Part shown: piece by piece, positions 5,057 through 5,595 of the stretch
Layout of the letters: each line of letters starts with the position of its first letter
How positions within the stretch are numbered: the first letter of the stretch is position 1
NCBI GenBank assembly: GCA_937873255.1
Contig: CALMVM010000285.1
Location: 1-5,595, forward strand
Length of the DNA stretch: 5,595 bases
Direction of reading: 5' to 3'
Source of the DNA: an uncultured Verrucomicrobiota bacterium
GTDB taxonomy: Bacteria > Verrucomicrobiota > Verrucomicrobiia > Chthoniobacterales > SZAS-18
The notes under the pieces: generated by a model
Seen by the model: only the letters and a program-made list of their open reading frames with translations
Database searches by the model: none
Told to the model about the DNA's origin: nothing
Made by a program: the position numbers and the translations under genes

Positions 5057-5595
5057 TCACGCCAATCCTCCAACGGTCTTCTCGACGAACGCCCGAAACA
5101 ATTCCCGCCCGTCCTGTCGGAACATGCGGATGCGGCCCGTGTGGACGAGCAGCAGCATGCCCACGCAGTGCCCGAACGCCGAGGTCAACTCCGCCAGCGC
5201 CTCCTCGCGCGTGCGGCCAAGGGCCACGATGGGATCGTACAACCCGGCCAGCGCGCGCCAGAGTTCGGTGTTGAGGCGTTCGTTGAGTTCGCGCGTCAGG
5301 CCGTGCGGGCCGATGCCGCGAAACAGGTAAAACCCGAGGTTCAGTTCGTCGGGCCGCGCCGCGTAATAATCGTAGAACGCGAGCGCGCGGGCGACGACGA
5401 GCGCGGCCGGGTTCGCGCCGTTTGTGTGTTCCGCCCCGGCGTCGCAGGTCGCCGCGTGCAGCCGCCGCAACGAGTGCGAGAGCAGGTCGGCGTAGATTTC
5501 CTCCTGGCTCGCGTAGTAAAAATAGAGCGCGCCCGGCGTGTATCCCGCCTCGCGGGCGATGGAGCGCATGTTCGCGCCTTCGAGCCCTTTTTCCT
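5057..5595 (-). CDS. TetR/AcrR-family transcriptional regulator (N-terminus outside the window)
   Basis: This is a DNA-binding repressor of the TetR family, which acts as a dimer and releases its operator on binding a small ligand, often an acyl-CoA, lipid or drug. The frame is open to the right edge and encodes E-K-G-L-E-G-A-N immediately before the Met at 5567-5569. That stretch belongs to the conserved TetR N-terminal domain, so the Met is internal and the gene begins beyond the window; about 15-30 residues are missing given a usual length near 200. Of 178 visible residues, 11-38 form the helix-turn-helix core (S-I-A-R-E-A-G-Y-T-P-G-A-L-Y-F-Y-Y, then Q-E-E-I-Y-A-D-L-L). The rest is the helical ligand-binding and dimerisation domain, with a run typical of the family at F-Y-D-Y-Y-A-A-R-P-D-E-L. 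The stop is TGA at 5057-5059. Its position just upstream of, and co-directional with, the thioesterase-SDR pair suggests it controls them; the ligand cannot be read from the sequence. Confidence 0.93.
   Translation of the reverse strand, partial: EKGLEGANMRSIAREAGYTPGALYFYYASQEEIYADLLSHSLRRLHAATCDAGAEHTNGANPAALVVARALAFYDYYAARPDELNLGFYLFRGIGPHGLTRELNERLNTELWRALAGLYDPIVALGRTREEALAELTSAFGHCVGMLLLVHTGRIRMFRQDGRELFRAFVEKTVGGLA

Noticed and set aside
3939..5330. 463-codon open frame on the plus strand
   Set aside because: It runs antisense to the SDR, thioesterase and TetR genes, has biased composition and no domain; treated as a shadow.
5567..5569. ATG as the start of the TetR gene
   Set aside because: The in-frame codons before it encode E-K-G-L-E-G-A-N, part of the conserved TetR DNA-binding domain, so the gene continues past the right edge.

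Overview
The window is a GC-rich bacterial chromosomal segment with one plus-strand gene, cut by the left edge, facing a run of five minus-strand genes, the last cut by the right edge. Coding is dense. No RNA gene, CRISPR array, insertion sequence or phage gene was seen, and no stretch over 300 bases lacks a gene; the largest gap is about 230 bases (4827-5056). The best guess at the host is Verrucomicrobiota, perhaps Opitutales-like. It rests mainly on the 521-residue protein at 706-2271, whose N-terminal layout (one membrane anchor, then a W-R-G motif, then a PP..P.DQN motif) I associate with large paralogous families in that phylum. It is a recognition-based inference, not a search result.

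Layout: 1-699 (+) is the C-terminal bulk of an LrgB-family membrane protein. It ends 6 bases from the stop of the convergent 706-2271 (-) gene, an anchored hypothetical protein with a pseudopilin (GspG)-like C-terminal tail. Next are 2312-3391 (-), a four-helix membrane protein of the DUF4436 type with a Pro/Thr/Ala-rich linker; 3467-4300 (-), a short-chain dehydrogenase closest to HSDL2; 4314-4826 (-), a DUF4442-type hotdog-fold thioesterase; and 5057-5595 (-), a TetR-family regulator missing its extreme N-terminus.

Transcription on the minus strand would run tetR, a 230-base spacer, thioesterase, 13 bases, SDR, 75 bases, DUF4436, 40 bases, anchored protein. The thioesterase and SDR are almost certainly co-transcribed and fit acyl-CoA or lipid metabolism, with the TetR protein as the probable local regulator. 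The spacer between regulator and thioesterase is the most structured non-coding piece: a near-perfect 14-base palindrome (operator candidate), two mutually exclusive hairpins, a perfect 13-base tandem duplication and a doubtful 65-codon ORF. The two downstream membrane proteins may share the transcript, but no functional link is visible. I see no convincing novel defence, mobile or RNA-guided system; the points of interest are the small lipid module, its spacer, and the two poorly characterised membrane proteins.
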